A stretch of DNA of 64,000 bases from an uncultured Lachnospiraceae bacterium (GCA_910577015.1 CAJTKU010000002.1:124001-188000); one strand, 5' to 3'. Shown: positions 48,823-58,694, numbered from the stretch's first letter. Notes: generated by a model from the letters alone, not told the origin. Made by a program: numbers and translations.

Positions 48823-50322
48823 ATGGAGCGAGAAGTGTTGTTACAGATGACGGACATATGCAAGGAATTCCCCGGCGTAAAGGCACTGGACCATGTATCC
48901 CTGACAGTAAAAAAGGGTACTGTCCATGCCCTTATGGGAGAGAACGGGGCAGGGAAATCCACCTTGATGAAGTGCCTGTTCGGCATCTACAGCAAGGATT
49001 CCGGAAGCATTGTGCTGGAAGGTAAGGAAGTGAACTTCAAAAGTTCCAGGGAAGCGCTGGACAACGGCGTGGCCATGGTTCATCAGGAATTGAACCAGGC
49101 GCTGAAGCGCAATGTCATGGATAATATCTGGCTGGGGCGGTATCCCAAAGTGGGCGGCGTCATGGTCAATGAGCATAAAATGTTCGAGGATACCACAAAG
49201 GTATTTGAAGAACTGGGCATATCGGTGGACCCTAAAAGGATTATGAGCACCATGCCGGTGTCGCAAAGGCAGATGGTGGAGATTGCCAAGGCGGTTTCTT
49301 ATAACAGTAAGGTGATTGTGTTTGACGAGCCTACTTCCTCCCTGACGGAAGAAGAGGTGGAACATCTCTTTAAGATTATTAACATGCTTCGTGACAGGGG
49401 CTGCGGCATTATCTATATCTCCCACAAGATGGCGGAGATTTTAAGGATTGCAGACGAGGTGACGGTGATGAGGGACGGCACCTGGGTTGCAACAGAGCCG
49501 GCGGAAAGCCTGACGACGGACCAGATTATCAAGCTTATGGTAGGGCGTGAACTGACGAACCAGTTTCCCCCAAAGACCAATAAGCCGGGAGAAGTGGCCT
49601 TGGAGGTGGAAAACCTCACGGCAATGTACTCCCTGTTAAAGGGTGTTTCCTTTCAGGCAAGAAAGGGTGAAATCGTGGGTCTGGCAGGACTCGACGGAAG
49701 CGGCCGGACAGAAACGCTTGAAAATATTTTCGGCATTGCCACCAGAAAGGACGGCGTCATCAAGCTGGACGGCAGGGTGATTCAAAACAGGAATGCAAGG
49801 GAGTCCATCAAAAACGGTTTTGCCATGCTGACGGAGGAACGCCGGGCAACCGGTATTTTCAGCATTTTAAACATTCAGGAAAACACGGTTATTTCCAGCC
49901 TGAAAAAGCATAAAAAAGCAGGGTTTTATCTCAGCGACAAATCCATGGAGAAGGATACCGCATGGTCAGTTGACGCCATGAAAATTAAGACGCCTTCCCA
50001 GAAGACAAAGATACGTTCCCTTTCCGGCGGCAACCAGCAGAAGGTTATTTTGGGAAGGTGGCTGCTCACGGAGCCGGAGGTATTGATGCTGGATGAGCCT
50101 ACCAGGGGAATAGACGTAGGCGCCAAGTATGAGATATACCAGCTAATCATAGATTTGGCAAACAAGGGTAAGGTGGTACTAATGGTATCTTCTGAAATGC
50201 CGGAGCTTTTGGGCGTGTGCGACCGTATTCTGGTAATGAGCGGCGGCAGGCTGGCAGGAGAAGTGGATGCAAAAAATACCACGCAGGAGGAGATTATGTC
50301 CCTTGCCGCAAAATATGTATAG
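48823..50322 (+). CDS. mglA: Sugar ABC transporter, double ATPase
   Basis: This 499-residue protein has two ATPase halves, as usual for ribose/galactose ABC systems. The first half has Walker A GENGAGKSTLMK near residue 40, VSQRQMVEI and VIVFDEPTSSLT. The second half has the weakened loop GLDGSGRTET, the signature LSGGNQQKV and VLMLDEPTRGIDVG. ATG 48823 follows AGGAGG by six nt; an in-frame ATG two codons earlier overlaps that site. It powers import with the permease encoded next. Confidence 0.95.
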   Translation: MEREVLLQMTDICKEFPGVKALDHVSLTVKKGTVHALMGENGAGKSTLMKCLFGIYSKDSGSIVLEGKEVNFKSSREALDNGVAMVHQELNQALKRNVMDNIWLGRYPKVGGVMVNEHKMFEDTTKVFEELGISVDPKRIMSTMPVSQRQMVEIAKAVSYNSKVIVFDEPTSSLTEEEVEHLFKIINMLRDRGCGIIYISHKMAEILRIADEVTVMRDGTWVATEPAESLTTDQIIKLMVGRELTNQFPPKTNKPGEVALEVENLTAMYSLLKGVSFQARKGEIVGLAGLDGSGRTETLENIFGIATRKDGVIKLDGRVIQNRNARESIKNGFAMLTEERRATGIFSILNIQENTVISSLKKHKKAGFYLSDKSMEKDTAWSVDAMKIKTPSQKTKIRSLSGGNQQKVILGRWLLTEPEVLMLDEPTRGIDVGAKYEIYQLIIDLANKGKVVLMVSSEMPELLGVCDRILVMSGGRLAGEVDAKNTTQEEIMSLAAKYV

Positions 50323-50334
50323 GAGGAAACGTGT

Positions 50335-51438
50335 ATGAATCCCAGTAAAGCTTTTCAGAAAAAAATTAACGGCGTGAAACAGGGGTTTGCAAACTATAAA
50401 AGCCTTGACAGCAGAGACAAGAAGAATTACTGGAAGGAATTTTTCCTGAATAATGCGCTGTATATTCTGCTTTTCATTGCCATAATCTATACTTACATAA
50501 GAAACAATAACTTTCTTTCCGCGCCGGCAATCGTGACAATTATTTCACTTGTGGCGGCAAACCTGCCGATTGCCTGCGGTATTGCGGGATGTATCGTGCT
50601 GACCGGTACGGACTTGTCTGCCGGGCGTGTGGTAGGACTTACGGCATGTATCACGGCATCCCTGATGCAGTCTGTGGACTATGCCACCAAGATGTTCCCC
50701 AACCTGCCTGTTCTGCCGATTCCCCTGGTTATTCTGGCTGTAATGATTGTGGGCGGTATTGTAGGATGGGTCAATGGGTTTTTCGTGGCGAAATTCCAGC
50801 TTCACCCCTTTATCGTGACGCTGGCGACGCAGCTTATTGTGTATGGTCTTTTATTGATGTACATCATGATTAACGGCAACAACGGTCAGCCTTTATCCGG
50901 TCTTGATAAGCATTTTAACGATGTGGTAAAGGGAAGCATTGTGTCCTTTAACGCGGGAGGCGCAAAGGTATCGATTCCGAATTATGTCTGGTTCGCCTGT
51001 CTGATTGTTATCATTATGTGGTTTATCTGGAATAAAACCACCTTTGGCAAAAACATGTTTGCAGTGGGCTCCAATCCGGAGGCAGCCAAGGTATCCGGCG
51101 TCAATGTCATGAAGACGACGATTCTGGTACATACCCTTGCCGGCGTTATGTACGGTATTACAGGATTTATCGAGTCCGCCCGTATCGGCTCCAACTCGGC
51201 AGGCACCGGCTTAAACTACGAGTGTGACGCCATTGCAGCCTGTGTAATCGGCGGCGTATCCTTTGTAGGCGGTACCGGTAAAATCGGCGGCGTGGTTTTG
51301 GGCGTATTCCTGCTGCGTATCATCTTCGTGGCGTTGAATTTCCTGTCCATCAATTCCAGTATGCAGTTTGTGGTAAAAGGACTTATCATTCTGGTAGCGT
51401 GCGCAATCGATATGAGAAAATATCTTGTCCGTAAATAA
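50335..51438 (+). CDS. mglC: Sugar ABC transporter permease
   Basis: This 367-residue permease of the RbsC/MglC family has 8-10 membrane helices. Landmarks are IACGIAGCIVLTGTDLSAGRVVGLTA near residue 80 and the cytoplasmic EAA-like turn NPEAAKVSGVNVMKTTILVH near 245, followed by CDAIAACVIGGVSFVGGTGKIGG. The N-terminal 35 residues are polar and longer than in E. coli RbsC. AGGAGG precedes the ATG, 12 nt after mglA. Confidence 0.94.
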   Translation: MNPSKAFQKKINGVKQGFANYKSLDSRDKKNYWKEFFLNNALYILLFIAIIYTYIRNNNFLSAPAIVTIISLVAANLPIACGIAGCIVLTGTDLSAGRVVGLTACITASLMQSVDYATKMFPNLPVLPIPLVILAVMIVGGIVGWVNGFFVAKFQLHPFIVTLATQLIVYGLLLMYIMINGNNGQPLSGLDKHFNDVVKGSIVSFNAGGAKVSIPNYVWFACLIVIIMWFIWNKTTFGKNMFAVGSNPEAAKVSGVNVMKTTILVHTLAGVMYGITGFIESARIGSNSAGTGLNYECDAIAACVIGGVSFVGGTGKIGGVVLGVFLLRIIFVALNFLSINSSMQFVVKGLIILVACAIDMRKYLVRK

Positions 51439-51465
51439 CAGCAAGTCGCAGGAGGAGGAAGCCAT

Positions 51466-52068
51466 ATGGAAGAGCAGCAGGAAGCAAAGGAACAGCCGGG
51501 GCAGCAGGAGCAGGCAAAACCGAAGGGAAAATGGTTTGGCAGGGGAATTTACGGCAGCAAGGATGTTCCGATTCGCGTATTGGACGGCTTAATTTGCGTA
51601 CTGGTGGTAACCGTCCTGTGTATGATTGTTTACTTTACGATAAACGGAGGTTTTACAGTCAGCTTTGACACCGGTGGCGGCAGTGAAGTGGAAGCGCAAA
51701 AACTCAGGCATGGAGAGCTTGTGCAGGAACCGGATAATCCGTATAAACCCGGATATGAATTTGCCGGATGGTTCGCTTCGGAAGGGGACATGGAATTTTT
51801 ATGGGATTTTTCTTCCAGACAGGTAACGGGTGATGTGACGCTGCAGGCGCATTGGACGCCTGCGGCAATCACCGTTAAATTTGACAGTAACGGCGGCGGG
51901 CAGATGGAGGATAAACAGGTGGTCTTTGGAGAGGCTTACGGTGAACTTCCTGTTCCCGCCATGGAAGGAAAAACCTTTGCGGGCTGGGAATACAGCGGCG
52001 CCATTATTACAGAAGAGAGTATAGTGCAGATGACAGGAGAGCACGTGCTGACGGCTACCTGGAAATAA
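51466..52068 (+). CDS. Membrane-anchored InlB B-repeat (Flg_new) protein in the galactose operon
   Basis: This 200-residue protein has a polar Glu/Gln-rich cytosolic start (1-38), one membrane helix (about 41-59) and two copies of the Listeria-Bacteroides repeat outside: TVSFDTGGG to TLQAHW and TVKFDSNGGG to LTATWK, each with the GYEFAGW/GKTFAGW signature. No LPXTG sorting signal is present. Its place between mglC and galK, with AGGAGGAGG before the ATG, shows it is part of the operon. A role in sugar capture, transporter assembly or surface binding is possible but not shown. Confidence 0.8.
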   Translation: MEEQQEAKEQPGQQEQAKPKGKWFGRGIYGSKDVPIRVLDGLICVLVVTVLCMIVYFTINGGFTVSFDTGGGSEVEAQKLRHGELVQEPDNPYKPGYEFAGWFASEGDMEFLWDFSSRQVTGDVTLQAHWTPAAITVKFDSNGGGQMEDKQVVFGEAYGELPVPAMEGKTFAGWEYSGAIITEESIVQMTGEHVLTATWK

Positions 52069-52094
52069 TAGGACAGTAAACGGAGGGCGGGCGG

Positions 52095-53381
52095 ATGAAG
52101 AACGTGGATATTTTGATGCAGGAATTGCGGAACGGACTGCAGGACAATCGTCTGGCGGAAATTTACGCTGCAAATGAAAGTGAGGCAGAGGCGCAGAGCA
52201 TCCGTTATCAGGAGGCCTTAAAAAGATATGTGGAATTGTTTGGCGCCGGGGACGTGGAGGTTTACAGTGCGCCCGGCAGGACGGAAATCGGCGGTAACCA
52301 TACGGACCACCAGCACGGCATGGTGCTGGCCGCTTCCGTAAATATGGATACCATTGCCGTGGCAGGCCATAACAGGGAAAACAAAATTGAACTGATTTCG
52401 GAAGGATATAAGCCTGTAAGCATTGACCTTAGCGAACTGGAGGTAAAGGAATCGGAGTATGGCACAACGGCAGCGTTGGTGCGGGGAATGGCAAAGGGCA
52501 TGAAAGAGCATGGGCATGAAATAGGTCCTTTTAAGGCTTATGTGACGAGCAATGTGTTAAGCGGGGCAGGGCTTTCTTCCTCGGCCGCTTTTGAGACGGT
52601 AATCGGTGCCATTCTTTCAGGGCTTTTTAATCAGGGAAAGGTTTCTCCCGTGGAGATTGCCATTCTGGGCCAGTATGCGGAGAACGTTTATTTTGGGAAA
52701 CCGTGCGGCCTTATGGACCAGATGGCTTCTTCCGTGGGCAGTATAGTATATATTGATTTCAAAAACCTCGGCAGTCCTGCCGTGGAAAAAGTAGAGTATG
52801 ACATGGAAAAGAAGGCTTACAGTCTCTGCATTGTGGATACTAAGGGTTCCCATGCAGACCTTACCGACGACTATGCCCGGATTCCTGCCGAGATGAAGGA
52901 AGTCGCCGCTTTGTTTGGATGCGGGGTTCTGGGAGAGGTTCCCGAAAAAGCTTTTTTTGAGAAGCTTCCCGAAATATACAAAAAAGCGGGAAACCGTTCT
53001 GTTTTAAGGGCAATGCACTTTTTCGGGGAAAACGAAAGGGTCAGGAAAGAGGTGGAAGCGCTGAAGTCGGATGATTTCCAGGGTTTCTTAAAGACAGTGA
53101 AAGAGTCGGGAGATTCTTCCTTTAAATATCTGCAAAATATTTATTCCAACCGTGACTGCCAAAACCAGCCTGTAGCAGTCGGGCTTGCAGTCAGTGAAAA
53201 TATTTTAAAGGAAAAAGGCGTCTGCCGCGTGCATGGCGGCGGATTTGCCGGTACGATACAGGCGTTTGTAAAGGATGAATTTGTCCCGGAATATAAAAAG
53301 ACATTGGAGGGCATTTTCGGCGAAGGCGCCTGCCATGTACTGAAAATCAGAAAATACGGCGGACTTCAGGTGTTTGCATAA
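52095..53381 (+). CDS. galK: Galactokinase
   Basis: This 428-residue GHMP kinase phosphorylates alpha-D-galactose at C1 in the Leloir pathway. The sugar-binding signature GRTEIGGNHTDHQHG is near residue 60, the phosphate loop SGAGLSSSAAFE near 157, and CRVHGGGFAGTIQAF near the end. The N-terminal 40 residues are longer than in E. coli GalK. GGAGGGCGGGCGG precedes the ATG. It lies 26 nt after the InlB-repeat gene and 23 nt before galT. Confidence 0.95.
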   Translation: MKNVDILMQELRNGLQDNRLAEIYAANESEAEAQSIRYQEALKRYVELFGAGDVEVYSAPGRTEIGGNHTDHQHGMVLAASVNMDTIAVAGHNRENKIELISEGYKPVSIDLSELEVKESEYGTTAALVRGMAKGMKEHGHEIGPFKAYVTSNVLSGAGLSSSAAFETVIGAILSGLFNQGKVSPVEIAILGQYAENVYFGKPCGLMDQMASSVGSIVYIDFKNLGSPAVEKVEYDMEKKAYSLCIVDTKGSHADLTDDYARIPAEMKEVAALFGCGVLGEVPEKAFFEKLPEIYKKAGNRSVLRAMHFFGENERVRKEVEALKSDDFQGFLKTVKESGDSSFKYLQNIYSNRDCQNQPVAVGLAVSENILKEKGVCRVHGGGFAGTIQAFVKDEFVPEYKKTLEGIFGEGACHVLKIRKYGGLQVFA

Positions 53382-53404
53382 AAAGGGGAAAGGGGGCGGC
53401 GTGT

Positions 53405-54895
53405 ATGCTGGATGTGAATATAAAAAAACTGGTACAGTACGGCATTGACAGGGGATTGATTCCGGAAGAGGAACGGTATTATTCCACCAATATGCTGTTG
53501 GAGATATTCGGTAAAAGCGATTTTACCAATCCTCCCCTGCCGGAAGGGGAAATCTGTCTGGACGAAACGCTGGAAGCGCTTTTGAATGAAGCCTGCAGGA
53601 TGGGTCTGGCTGAGGACGGCGTCACCGGAAGGGATTTGTTTGACACCAGATTAATGAACTGCATTATGCCCCGTCCTTCCCAATTTGCAGAACGGTTTTG
53701 GAACATGTATCAGGACTCGCCAAAGAAAGCAGCGGATTTCTACTATCAATTCAGTCAGGACACCAATTATATCAGAAGAAGCAGAATTGCAAAAGATGTA
53801 AAATGGCGCGTGTCTTCCCCATATGGCGAGATGGATATCACAATCAATCTGTCCAAGCCGGAAAAGGACCCGAAGGCTATTGCTGCGGCAAAAACCATGA
53901 CCGCGTCCACTTACCCCAAATGCCTGCTCTGCATGGAAAACGAAGGCTATGCAGGCGCCATGACGCATCCCGCCAGGCAAAACCACCGCATTGTGCGGGT
54001 AACGATTGATGATGCCGAATGGGGATTTCAATATTCTCCCTATGTATACTACAATGAACATTGCATTGTGTTTAACGGCCGGCATGTCCCCATGAAAATA
54101 GAACGTGCAACCTTCAAAAAATTGTTTGACTTTATAAAACTGTTTCCCCATTATTTTCTCGGTTCCAATGCGGATTTGCCTATTGTAGGCGGCTCCATTT
54201 TAAGCCACGACCACTTTCAGGGAGGAAATTATACCTTTGCCATGGCAAGAGCCGGTATCGTGCGTCATTTTACGGTGGAGGGGTTCTCTGACGTGGACTG
54301 CGCCATTCTGCACTGGCCCCTGTCCGTGATTCGCCTGCAATCGGCAGACAGTGACAGGCTGGTGGAACTGGCAGACCATATTTTATCCTGCTGGCGCGCC
54401 TATACGGATGAAGATGCCTTTATCTATGCCGAAACCGATAATGAACCCCACAATACCATAACGCCGATAGCAAGATGCAGGGACGGCGTATATGAACTGG
54501 ACCTTGCGCTGCGCAACAATATCACGACCGAAGAACATCCGCTGGGGGTATATCATCCCCATGCCGGACTGCACCATATCAAAAAAGAAAACATAGGCCT
54601 GATTGAGGTGATGGGACTGGCCGTCCTGCCCGCAAGGCTGAAAGAAGAGCTGGAACTGCTTGCAGATTATATATTGGAAGGAAAAGACATCAGGGAAAAT
54701 GAAAAAATAGCCAAACATGCCGACTGGGCGGAAGAGTTCCTTCCCTGCTATACAGATGTCAATAAAGACAATATTATGGACATATTACAGGAAGAAACAG
54801 GGCGCGTATTTGTAAAAGTACTCGAAGACGCCGGCGTCTTCAAAAACACCCCTGAAGGCCTGAATGCCTTTATGAAATTTATCAATGTATTATAA
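53405..54895 (+). CDS. galT: Galactose-1-phosphate uridylyltransferase (UTP-hexose-1-P class II)
   Basis: This 496-residue protein belongs to the Firmicute GalT form, which exchanges UMP between UDP-glucose and galactose 1-phosphate. Typical stretches are NYTFAMARAG preceded by LSHDHFQGG (catalytic His region) near residue 260, CLLCMENEGYAGAMTHPARQNHR near 180, and DTNYIRRSRIAKDVKW near 118. GGGGGCGG is a weak binding site before ATG 53405. It directly follows galK; galE is not in this window. Confidence 0.95.
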   Translation: MLDVNIKKLVQYGIDRGLIPEEERYYSTNMLLEIFGKSDFTNPPLPEGEICLDETLEALLNEACRMGLAEDGVTGRDLFDTRLMNCIMPRPSQFAERFWNMYQDSPKKAADFYYQFSQDTNYIRRSRIAKDVKWRVSSPYGEMDITINLSKPEKDPKAIAAAKTMTASTYPKCLLCMENEGYAGAMTHPARQNHRIVRVTIDDAEWGFQYSPYVYYNEHCIVFNGRHVPMKIERATFKKLFDFIKLFPHYFLGSNADLPIVGGSILSHDHFQGGNYTFAMARAGIVRHFTVEGFSDVDCAILHWPLSVIRLQSADSDRLVELADHILSCWRAYTDEDAFIYAETDNEPHNTITPIARCRDGVYELDLALRNNITTEEHPLGVYHPHAGLHHIKKENIGLIEVMGLAVLPARLKEELELLADYILEGKDIRENEKIAKHADWAEEFLPCYTDVNKDNIMDILQEETGRVFVKVLEDAGVFKNTPEGLNAFMKFINVL

Positions 54896-54966
54896 AATAT
54901 AACGCGCACAATGACAACGGCTAAGCGACTAAGCTAGTAATTCAGAAAGGAAAACGAAGCCTCAGT

Positions 54967-56004
54967 ATGAAAACAAAACCTTTTGGACACTTATCCGACA
55001 AAACTCCCGTGCAGTTATTTATCCTGAAAAATGATAAACTGGAAATTGCCGTAACCGATTACGGCACTTCCCTTGTAAACCTGATTGTAAATGATAAGCA
55101 TGGCAATCCTGTGGACATAGCGCTTGGATACGATGACGCCCCGGGATATGAAAACGACAATGGCTGTTATCTGGGCTGTAATGTCGGACGCAATGCCAAC
55201 CGCATCAGGAACGGCAGGTTCTTTTTAGGCGACAGGGAGTATTTACTGGACAAAAACGACGGAAGAAACAATCTTCACAGCGGTTTACATCCTTATTCCA
55301 AACGCATTTGGGCAGTGGAGAAATATAATGACGACAGTGTCACTTTTTTCTTGAAGAGCCCGCATATGGACCAGGGGTTTCCGGGGGAGGTTATTTTTCA
55401 TGTCACTTACAGGCTGCTTGAGGATGCGGCTTTTCAGATTCAGTATGAAGCAGTGCCTGACAGGGACACGATTATCAATATGACAAACCACAGTTATTTC
55501 AACCTGAACGGGGAGGGAAGCGGGAGCGCTTTACAGCATAAGCTTACCCTTCATGCGGATTCGTTTACATCGGCGGACGCAGAATCCATACCCACAGGGG
55601 AGATGGCGGCGGTTATCAATACCCCCATGGATTTTCGCATGGGAAAGACAATCGGGCAGGATATGGAAGAGGCGTATGAGCAGCTTATCCTTGCAAAGGG
55701 GTATGACCACAATTATGTTTTGAACCGTCAGAAAGAAGGGTGCAGGACCGTAGCGGAGGTTTTGGGTGATAAGACGGGAATCACCATGCAGATAGCCACC
55801 GACTATCCGGGAATGCAGTTGTATTCGGCAAATTATCTGGATAATGTCCGGGGGAAAAACGGACATATATATGGACGCCGTGACGCACTATGCTTTGAAC
55901 CCCAGTTTTTCCCGGACGCCATAAACCATGAGAATTTTGCCTCCTCTGTATGCAGGGCGGGAGAAACATATAAGAAGGAAATCATATATCGTTTTTTTTC
56001 ATGA
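54967..56004 (+). CDS. galM: Aldose 1-epimerase (mutarotase)
   Basis: This 345-residue protein interconverts alpha and beta anomers of galactose before phosphorylation. GRNANRIRNGRF near residue 70, NLHSGLHPYSKRIW near 98 with the catalytic His, TNHSYFNLNGEGSG near 170 and the Glu-containing FEPQFFPDAINH near 318 match the family. Spacing from galT is 71 nt, longer than for the other operon genes, and AAAGGAAAAC lies about 18 nt upstream, so translation is probably weaker. Confidence 0.92.
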   Translation: MKTKPFGHLSDKTPVQLFILKNDKLEIAVTDYGTSLVNLIVNDKHGNPVDIALGYDDAPGYENDNGCYLGCNVGRNANRIRNGRFFLGDREYLLDKNDGRNNLHSGLHPYSKRIWAVEKYNDDSVTFFLKSPHMDQGFPGEVIFHVTYRLLEDAAFQIQYEAVPDRDTIINMTNHSYFNLNGEGSGSALQHKLTLHADSFTSADAESIPTGEMAAVINTPMDFRMGKTIGQDMEEAYEQLILAKGYDHNYVLNRQKEGCRTVAEVLGDKTGITMQIATDYPGMQLYSANYLDNVRGKNGHIYGRRDALCFEPQFFPDAINHENFASSVCRAGETYKKEIIYRFFS

Positions 56005-56028
56005 GACAGATTAAAGGAGACAGGAACA

Positions 56029-56589
56029 ATGAGCGATTTATTGGAATTTGGAAACAGGGAGGAATTTAGAAAATGGCTATGTGAGCATTGTCTGTCAAAG
56101 GAAGGCGTCTGGCTTTTGTTCGGTAAAGCCGGCGGGCCGAAAACCATCAAAGCGGGAGAAGCGCTGGAAGAAGCCCTTTGTTTCGGATGGATTGACGGAC
56201 AGATGCAAAGCATTGACGATAAAACTTATAAGAAATATTTTTCGATGCGCAGGGAGAAGAGCAAGTGGTCAGAAAAAAACAAGGCATTGGTCAAGAGCCT
56301 TGAAGAACGTGGACTTATGACTGATTTCGGCAGAAAGAAAATAGCGGAAGCCCAAAAGAACGGCCAGTGGGACGCTCCGAACCCCATGGAAGTTACAGAA
56401 GAACAAATTGCCCTGCTTTTGTCACTGCTGGAGGGCTATGAGCCTGCCTGCACAAATTTTCAGGCTATGTCCTTATCGGTAAAGAAAACCTACGCGAGAG
56501 CATATTTTGACGCAAAGACGGACGCAGGACGGGAAAAGAGAATTGCGTGGATGGTGGAGCGGCTCAACAAAAATCTGAAACCGATGTGA
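56029..56589 (+). CDS. YdeI/OmpD-associated family protein
   Basis: This 186-residue protein has the YdeI layout: ALEEALCFGWIDGQ near residue 48, KYFSMRREKSKWSEKNKALVKSLEERGLMTDFGRKKI near 72, and KKTYARAYFDAKTDAGREKRI in the C-terminal domain. Members are of unknown biochemical function and are sometimes tied to bacteriocin or polymyxin resistance. It is probably cytosolic. AAAGGAGACAGG precedes the ATG. It lies 24 nt after galM and may be on the same transcript by chance. Confidence 0.85.
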   Translation: MSDLLEFGNREEFRKWLCEHCLSKEGVWLLFGKAGGPKTIKAGEALEEALCFGWIDGQMQSIDDKTYKKYFSMRREKSKWSEKNKALVKSLEERGLMTDFGRKKIAEAQKNGQWDAPNPMEVTEEQIALLLSLLEGYEPACTNFQAMSLSVKKTYARAYFDAKTDAGREKRIAWMVERLNKNLKPM

Positions 56590-56646
56590 TTTACTGCGGT
56601 ATTTTCTGATTGTTTTATCGACAATTTTATTTGTTTCATGCATTTG

Positions 56647-57087
56647 TCATAGTTCTTCTGCATAGTTGCCTGTAATTTCGATAGGATTTCCGTCAGGGTC
56701 CATAAATGTAAAATACCAGTATGGCGAAAAAACATTTATATATCGAATTTCAGTCATCTGCGCTGCAATTTTCAATTCTTTTATCCTAGTATATTCTGCT
56801 TTTAAATCCTCAACTCCTAAGTTAATGAATACCTTATGAGTATTCATACAATTCGCAATATCTCTTAAGTTATCGTATATCTCCCAATATTCGCCTTTGG
56901 TTACTACCTGACCAGGGTTTTTACTGTCATAATAACCATTCATAATACAGAGGTTAAGTCCTTTATTATAAAACATGGCGAAACGTTTTCCGTTTGTAGC
57001 GCTTACCTTCATATCAAATACTTTCTCATAAAATGAAACAGATTTATCAAAGTCCTTAACAACCAAATAGATTGAAGCATATTGCAT
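56647..57087 (-). CDS. VOC/glyoxalase family protein
   Basis: This 146-residue protein has a typical VOC start IYLVVKDFDKSVSFYEKVFDMKV and end FMDPDGNPIEITGN with the metal-binding Glu. Such proteins bind or modify small ligands such as antibiotics (bleomycin-binding type) or glutathione conjugates; the ligand here is unknown. AAAGGAGAAATAG precedes the ATG. It points leftwards, convergent with the YdeI-like gene. Confidence 0.8.
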   Translation of the reverse strand: MQYASIYLVVKDFDKSVSFYEKVFDMKVSATNGKRFAMFYNKGLNLCIMNGYYDSKNPGQVVTKGEYWEIYDNLRDIANCMNTHKVFINLGVEDLKAEYTRIKELKIAAQMTEIRYINVFSPYWYFTFMDPDGNPIEITGNYAEEL

Positions 57088-57369
57088 TGCTATTTCTCCT
57101 TTATCTTATTATCAACCCAAACAGTAATTTGCCAATTATCTCGCTATTGTAATCCTGATTAAAGTATATTATAAACCGGTTGCCTTTCTGCATTGCCTGC
57201 TCTAAGTCGGCTTCCAGTCTTTTTTACTTATTAGCAGCATCTAAGGTATGATTTATTCTTCGATAATTCTTTTTTATTTACTGTCATACAACACATTATA
57301 ATTAAATGTGGTGTGAAAGTAAATTTTTATTTCACATAAAAGGAATTTGGAAACTCATGGCGATAGAGA
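57088..57369. other. AT-rich intergenic region
   Basis: Spacer between divergent genes. Besides the ribosome binding site of the leftward VOC gene, no clear structure, RNA gene or coding region is seen. Confidence 0.5.
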
Positions 57370-57398
57370 TTGCTGATGGAACATGATTGTGCTATAAT
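57370..57398 (+). promoter_or_regulatory. Promoter of the triple-repeat lipoprotein gene
   Basis: TTGCTG (57370-57375) and TATAAT (57393-57398) are 17 nt apart, 45 nt before the start codon. Confidence 0.7.
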
Positions 57399-57443
57399 TT
57401 CGTTACTTGTAAATTTGTCAGCTTATGTTTAAAAGGGGATTCA

Positions 57444-58694
57444 ATGAAAAAGAAATTTTTGGTACTGGTTGCGGCACTTATCATGATACTTAACCTGACT
57501 GCCTGTGGCAACAGGGCTGTTGATGGAAGGGCGTTTGTGCCCGGAGAACAGAATCCGGATACGGATGAGTCTTTAGGGGGAATGGCAGCACAAGAAGAGA
57601 GCTCCCCGCTTGCCGACTGGTATGACAGCGAGGCTCGTATTATGCTGGAAGATGCCATTAATGCCGAATATGGACGTTCGGGAATGACATTTACCATTTC
57701 TATTGAAGAGCCTGATACCATTATTTATAATTATCAATATTCCGATGCGTATGATTTGTCAGAGTTTTCCCCGAATGATATTTATAGTGTTTTAGGGTAT
57801 TTGTTTGATGGTATGGAAGAACAGTTTTTGTCAGACATTGAAACATACCGCAATGTACATGGCATTCCCCTGACGACAATTTGCTTGATTATCCGGGATG
57901 CAAATGGTTCCATGATATATTCACGTGACATTATCGATGATTGGGAGCCGGAAACAGAGATGTCTTTAGAAGAAGAGATATCTTCCGGGGAGAAATCCTC
58001 ACTTGCCGATTGGTATGACAGCGAGGAGCGAATTGAACTGGAAAATAGAATGAATTCTGCAATGGAGGGATTTGGTATCACGTTTTCCATCTCCATTGAA
58101 GAGCCTGATACAATCATTCATACTTACCAGTATACTGAAGAGTCTGAGAATTCACGCGCTTCTCAGGATGAAGCGGATGATATTTTTGGCTACTTATTTG
58201 ATTGCGCAGAAGAAAATGTGGTGTCAGATATCAAACAACAGCGGATTGTATATGGCATTCCCCTGACAACCGTTCGTATTATTTATTTGGACATAAATGG
58301 TTCTTTGCTTTATTCACGGGATTTTACCTATGACGCATCTGCTTTGGAAACATCTTACGATAACTTGCAGGCATGGCTGGATTCCGAAGAAGGTGCATTG
58401 CTTATTGAGCAAACAGATGAAAAGTTAGCATCTTCGGTGTTGACGGCAAAGATATCAGCGGATGGAAATACTCTCGTATATGAATATTATATTTCTGATG
58501 AGTTTGAGACGGATAAAATTGCAGCATTTGTTACCGAAATAGATGCCAATATGGAAAGTTATCGTACATCCGTGATGCCGGCTATGTTCAGAAGTTTTGA
58601 AATGGACTTTGGCATTAAATTGGAAGGCATTCGTTTTGTTTTTTATACCGAAGACGGAACCCGGGTTTACTTAAAAGAGTTTGTTAATGAGTAG
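57444..58694 (+). CDS. Lipoprotein with three DUF4854-like repeats
   Basis: This 416-residue protein has a lipoprotein signal (LNLTAC, Cys21) and an acidic linker. Three tandem copies of one domain follow, about residues 54-165, 186-295 and 307-414. Copies 1 and 2 share LADWYDSE, SIEEPDTII, GIPLTT and YSRD nearly word for word; copy 3 is more distant (LQAWLDSEEG, ISADGNTLVYEY). DUF4854 proteins are usually single-domain and of unknown function, found on the surface of Clostridia. ATG 57444 follows AAAAGGGG. It has its own promoter and terminator. Confidence 0.8.
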   Translation: MKKKFLVLVAALIMILNLTACGNRAVDGRAFVPGEQNPDTDESLGGMAAQEESSPLADWYDSEARIMLEDAINAEYGRSGMTFTISIEEPDTIIYNYQYSDAYDLSEFSPNDIYSVLGYLFDGMEEQFLSDIETYRNVHGIPLTTICLIIRDANGSMIYSRDIIDDWEPETEMSLEEEISSGEKSSLADWYDSEERIELENRMNSAMEGFGITFSISIEEPDTIIHTYQYTEESENSRASQDEADDIFGYLFDCAEENVVSDIKQQRIVYGIPLTTVRIIYLDINGSLLYSRDFTYDASALETSYDNLQAWLDSEEGALLIEQTDEKLASSVLTAKISADGNTLVYEYYISDEFETDKIAAFVTEIDANMESYRTSVMPAMFRSFEMDFGIKLEGIRFVFYTEDGTRVYLKEFVNE

